Of a DNA stretch of 14,608 nucleotides, positions 13,745-14,608 are shown piece after piece. Every line of letters starts with the position of its first letter. Positions within the stretch are counted from its first letter, which is position 1. A program made the translations under genes and the position numbers. The notes beneath the pieces are model-generated. The model saw nothing but the letters and a program-made list of their open reading frames with translations. It was not told the DNA's origin and searched no databases. The stretch comes from an uncultured Clostridia bacterium (lineage in GTDB: Bacteria; Bacillota; Clostridia; TANB77; CAG-508): contig CALXVF010000010.1 of the NCBI GenBank assembly GCA_944391895.1, positions 1 through 14,608 of the forward strand, read 5' to 3'.

Positions 13745-14392
13745 ATGGAACAAGAAAAATTACAAGGAGTAATAGAGGCAATTTTATATGCTGCTGGAAG
13801 AGTTGTTAAAATAAGAGAATTAATGGCAATTCTTGAACAGACATCGGATAAAATAATAGAAACAATTAACTTAATGCAAGAAGAATATGCAAAAGAAAAT
13901 AGAGGTATAGAAATTGTAAGAATAGAAGATGGGTATCAGCTATCTTCAAAAAAAGAGTATCATGAATATTTATATCCTTTATTAAGCAAGCAAGTAAAAC
14001 CTACAATTTCTCAAGCATCATTAGAAGTATTAAGTATTATAGCATATAATCCGAGAGCAACAAAATCAGATATTGATGCAATAAGAGGAGTTGACTCTTC
14101 AGCATCTTTATATAGATTATTAGAATATGGATTTATAGAACAAGCCGGAAAGGCAGATCTGCCCGGAAAGCCCATGACATATAAAGTAACAGAAGAATTT
14201 TTAAGAACTTTTGGACTAAACAGTTTGAAAGATTTGCCTAAATTACCAAAATATAAATTAGATAGTAATAGACAAATTGTAATAGATGAATTAGAAAATG
14301 ATGAAATTTTAGAAGAAAAAGATTTAGAGGCACTAGAGCCGAGTGAGAAAGATGAGCAAACAAAAAAAGATGGAGGAGAAAATAATGAGTGA
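13745..14392 (+). CDS. Segregation and condensation protein B
   Basis: ScpB pairs with ScpA and SMC in the bacterial condensin that compacts and resolves sister chromosomes. The 215 residues contain two winged-helix domains: an N-terminal one starting QGVIEAILYAAGRVVKIREL (about 6-25), with EYAKENRGIEIVRIEDGYQLSSK, and a second with SQASLEVLSIIAYNPRATKSDIDAIRGVDSS (about 92-122) and YGFIEQAGKADLPGKPMTYKVTEEFL, both family hallmarks. The acidic tail from about 180 on is variable. The usual neighbour scpA is not in the window; the gene starts its own transcript (promoter 13680-13709) and overlaps proS by 8 nt. AGAAGGA is the ribosome site. Confidence 0.95.
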   Translation: MEQEKLQGVIEAILYAAGRVVKIRELMAILEQTSDKIIETINLMQEEYAKENRGIEIVRIEDGYQLSSKKEYHEYLYPLLSKQVKPTISQASLEVLSIIAYNPRATKSDIDAIRGVDSSASLYRLLEYGFIEQAGKADLPGKPMTYKVTEEFLRTFGLNSLKDLPKLPKYKLDSNRQIVIDELENDEILEEKDLEALEPSEKDEQTKKDGGENNE

Positions 14393-14608
14393 TAATAAAA
14401 ATTTTGTAAAAGAAATAACTAATATAGAAGAAGACTGTGCTAAATGGTATACAGATATAGTATTAAAATCAGAATTAGCAGATTATACAGATGTAAAAGG
14501 ATTTATAACAATTCGTCCATATGGATATGCAATATGGGAAAATATACAAAAATATGCAGATGAAAAATTTAAAAAGCATGGAGTAAAAAATATTTCAATG
14601 CCAGTATT
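14385..14608 (+). CDS. Prolyl-tRNA synthetase, archaeal type, 5' part only
   Basis: The first 74 residues are visible before the window ends. KNFVKEITNIEEDCAKWY followed by LKSELADYTDVKGFITIRP and YGYAIWENIQKYADEKFKKH is the start of the short, editing-domain-free prolyl-tRNA synthetase shared by archaea, eukaryotes and many Firmicutes. It charges tRNA-Pro in the cytoplasm. The ATG lies inside the end of scpB (8-nt overlap), with GGAGG at 14372-14376, so translation is coupled to scpB. Confidence 0.92.
   Translation, partial: MSDNKNFVKEITNIEEDCAKWYTDIVLKSELADYTDVKGFITIRPYGYAIWENIQKYADEKFKKHGVKNISMPV

Noticed and set aside
13605..13781. Hydrophobic N-terminal extension of the small acidic protein
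   Set aside because: It would overlap the scpB start and both divergent promoters, while a good ribosome site and promoter fit the shorter form.

Overview
The window is strongly AT-rich, uses the standard code, and has good GGAGG-type ribosome binding sites in front of almost every gene. A dipicolinate synthase subunit (spore-core chemistry), a membrane-anchored TPR protein, ScpB, an archaeal-type prolyl-tRNA synthetase and a Gram-positive style type IV pilus operon together point to an endospore-forming, low-GC member of the Clostridia. An uncultured gut lineage is my guess; the sequence alone does not settle the genus.

Layout. Positions 1-247 hold the first copy of a palindromic repeat. 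A small Cro/CI-type regulator (248-514, minus) is divergent from a membrane TPR protein (704-1882) and dpaA (1928-2725). A second, nearly identical copy of the palindromic repeat follows (2769-2886), then a leader region with 9-bp tandem repeats. The centre (3099-12116) is one plus-strand type IV pilus locus: a PilM-PilN fusion, PilO-like, PilP-like, a very short major-type pilin, prepilin peptidase, two pseudopilin-like proteins, extension ATPase PilB, retraction-type ATPase PilT and platform protein PilC, closed by a clear intrinsic terminator. A ROK-family sugar kinase (12304-13215) is bracketed by two copies of a shorter repeat that appears to be a reversed and internally shortened relative of the first repeat. 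Next come another long palindrome with a GC-rich core (13333-13422), a small acidic 54-residue protein on the minus strand (13440-13604), and, divergent from it, scpB overlapping the start of proS, which runs off the window.

How the parts work together. PilB and PilT would extend and retract a filament of the short pilin, processed by the prepilin peptidase, through a base made of PilC and the PilM-N/O/P-like complex. No secretin is present, as expected for a single-membrane cell. A hairpin with a T-rich tail after the pilin gene probably lets the pilin be made in excess over the machinery.

The least explained structure is the repeat set. Four intergenic elements have GC-rich conserved cores. 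In the two long copies the AT-rich outer arms differ in sequence but stay perfectly complementary, and three copies share one bulged A. This pattern suggests selection on folding, either as RNA or as a mobile or processed DNA hairpin.
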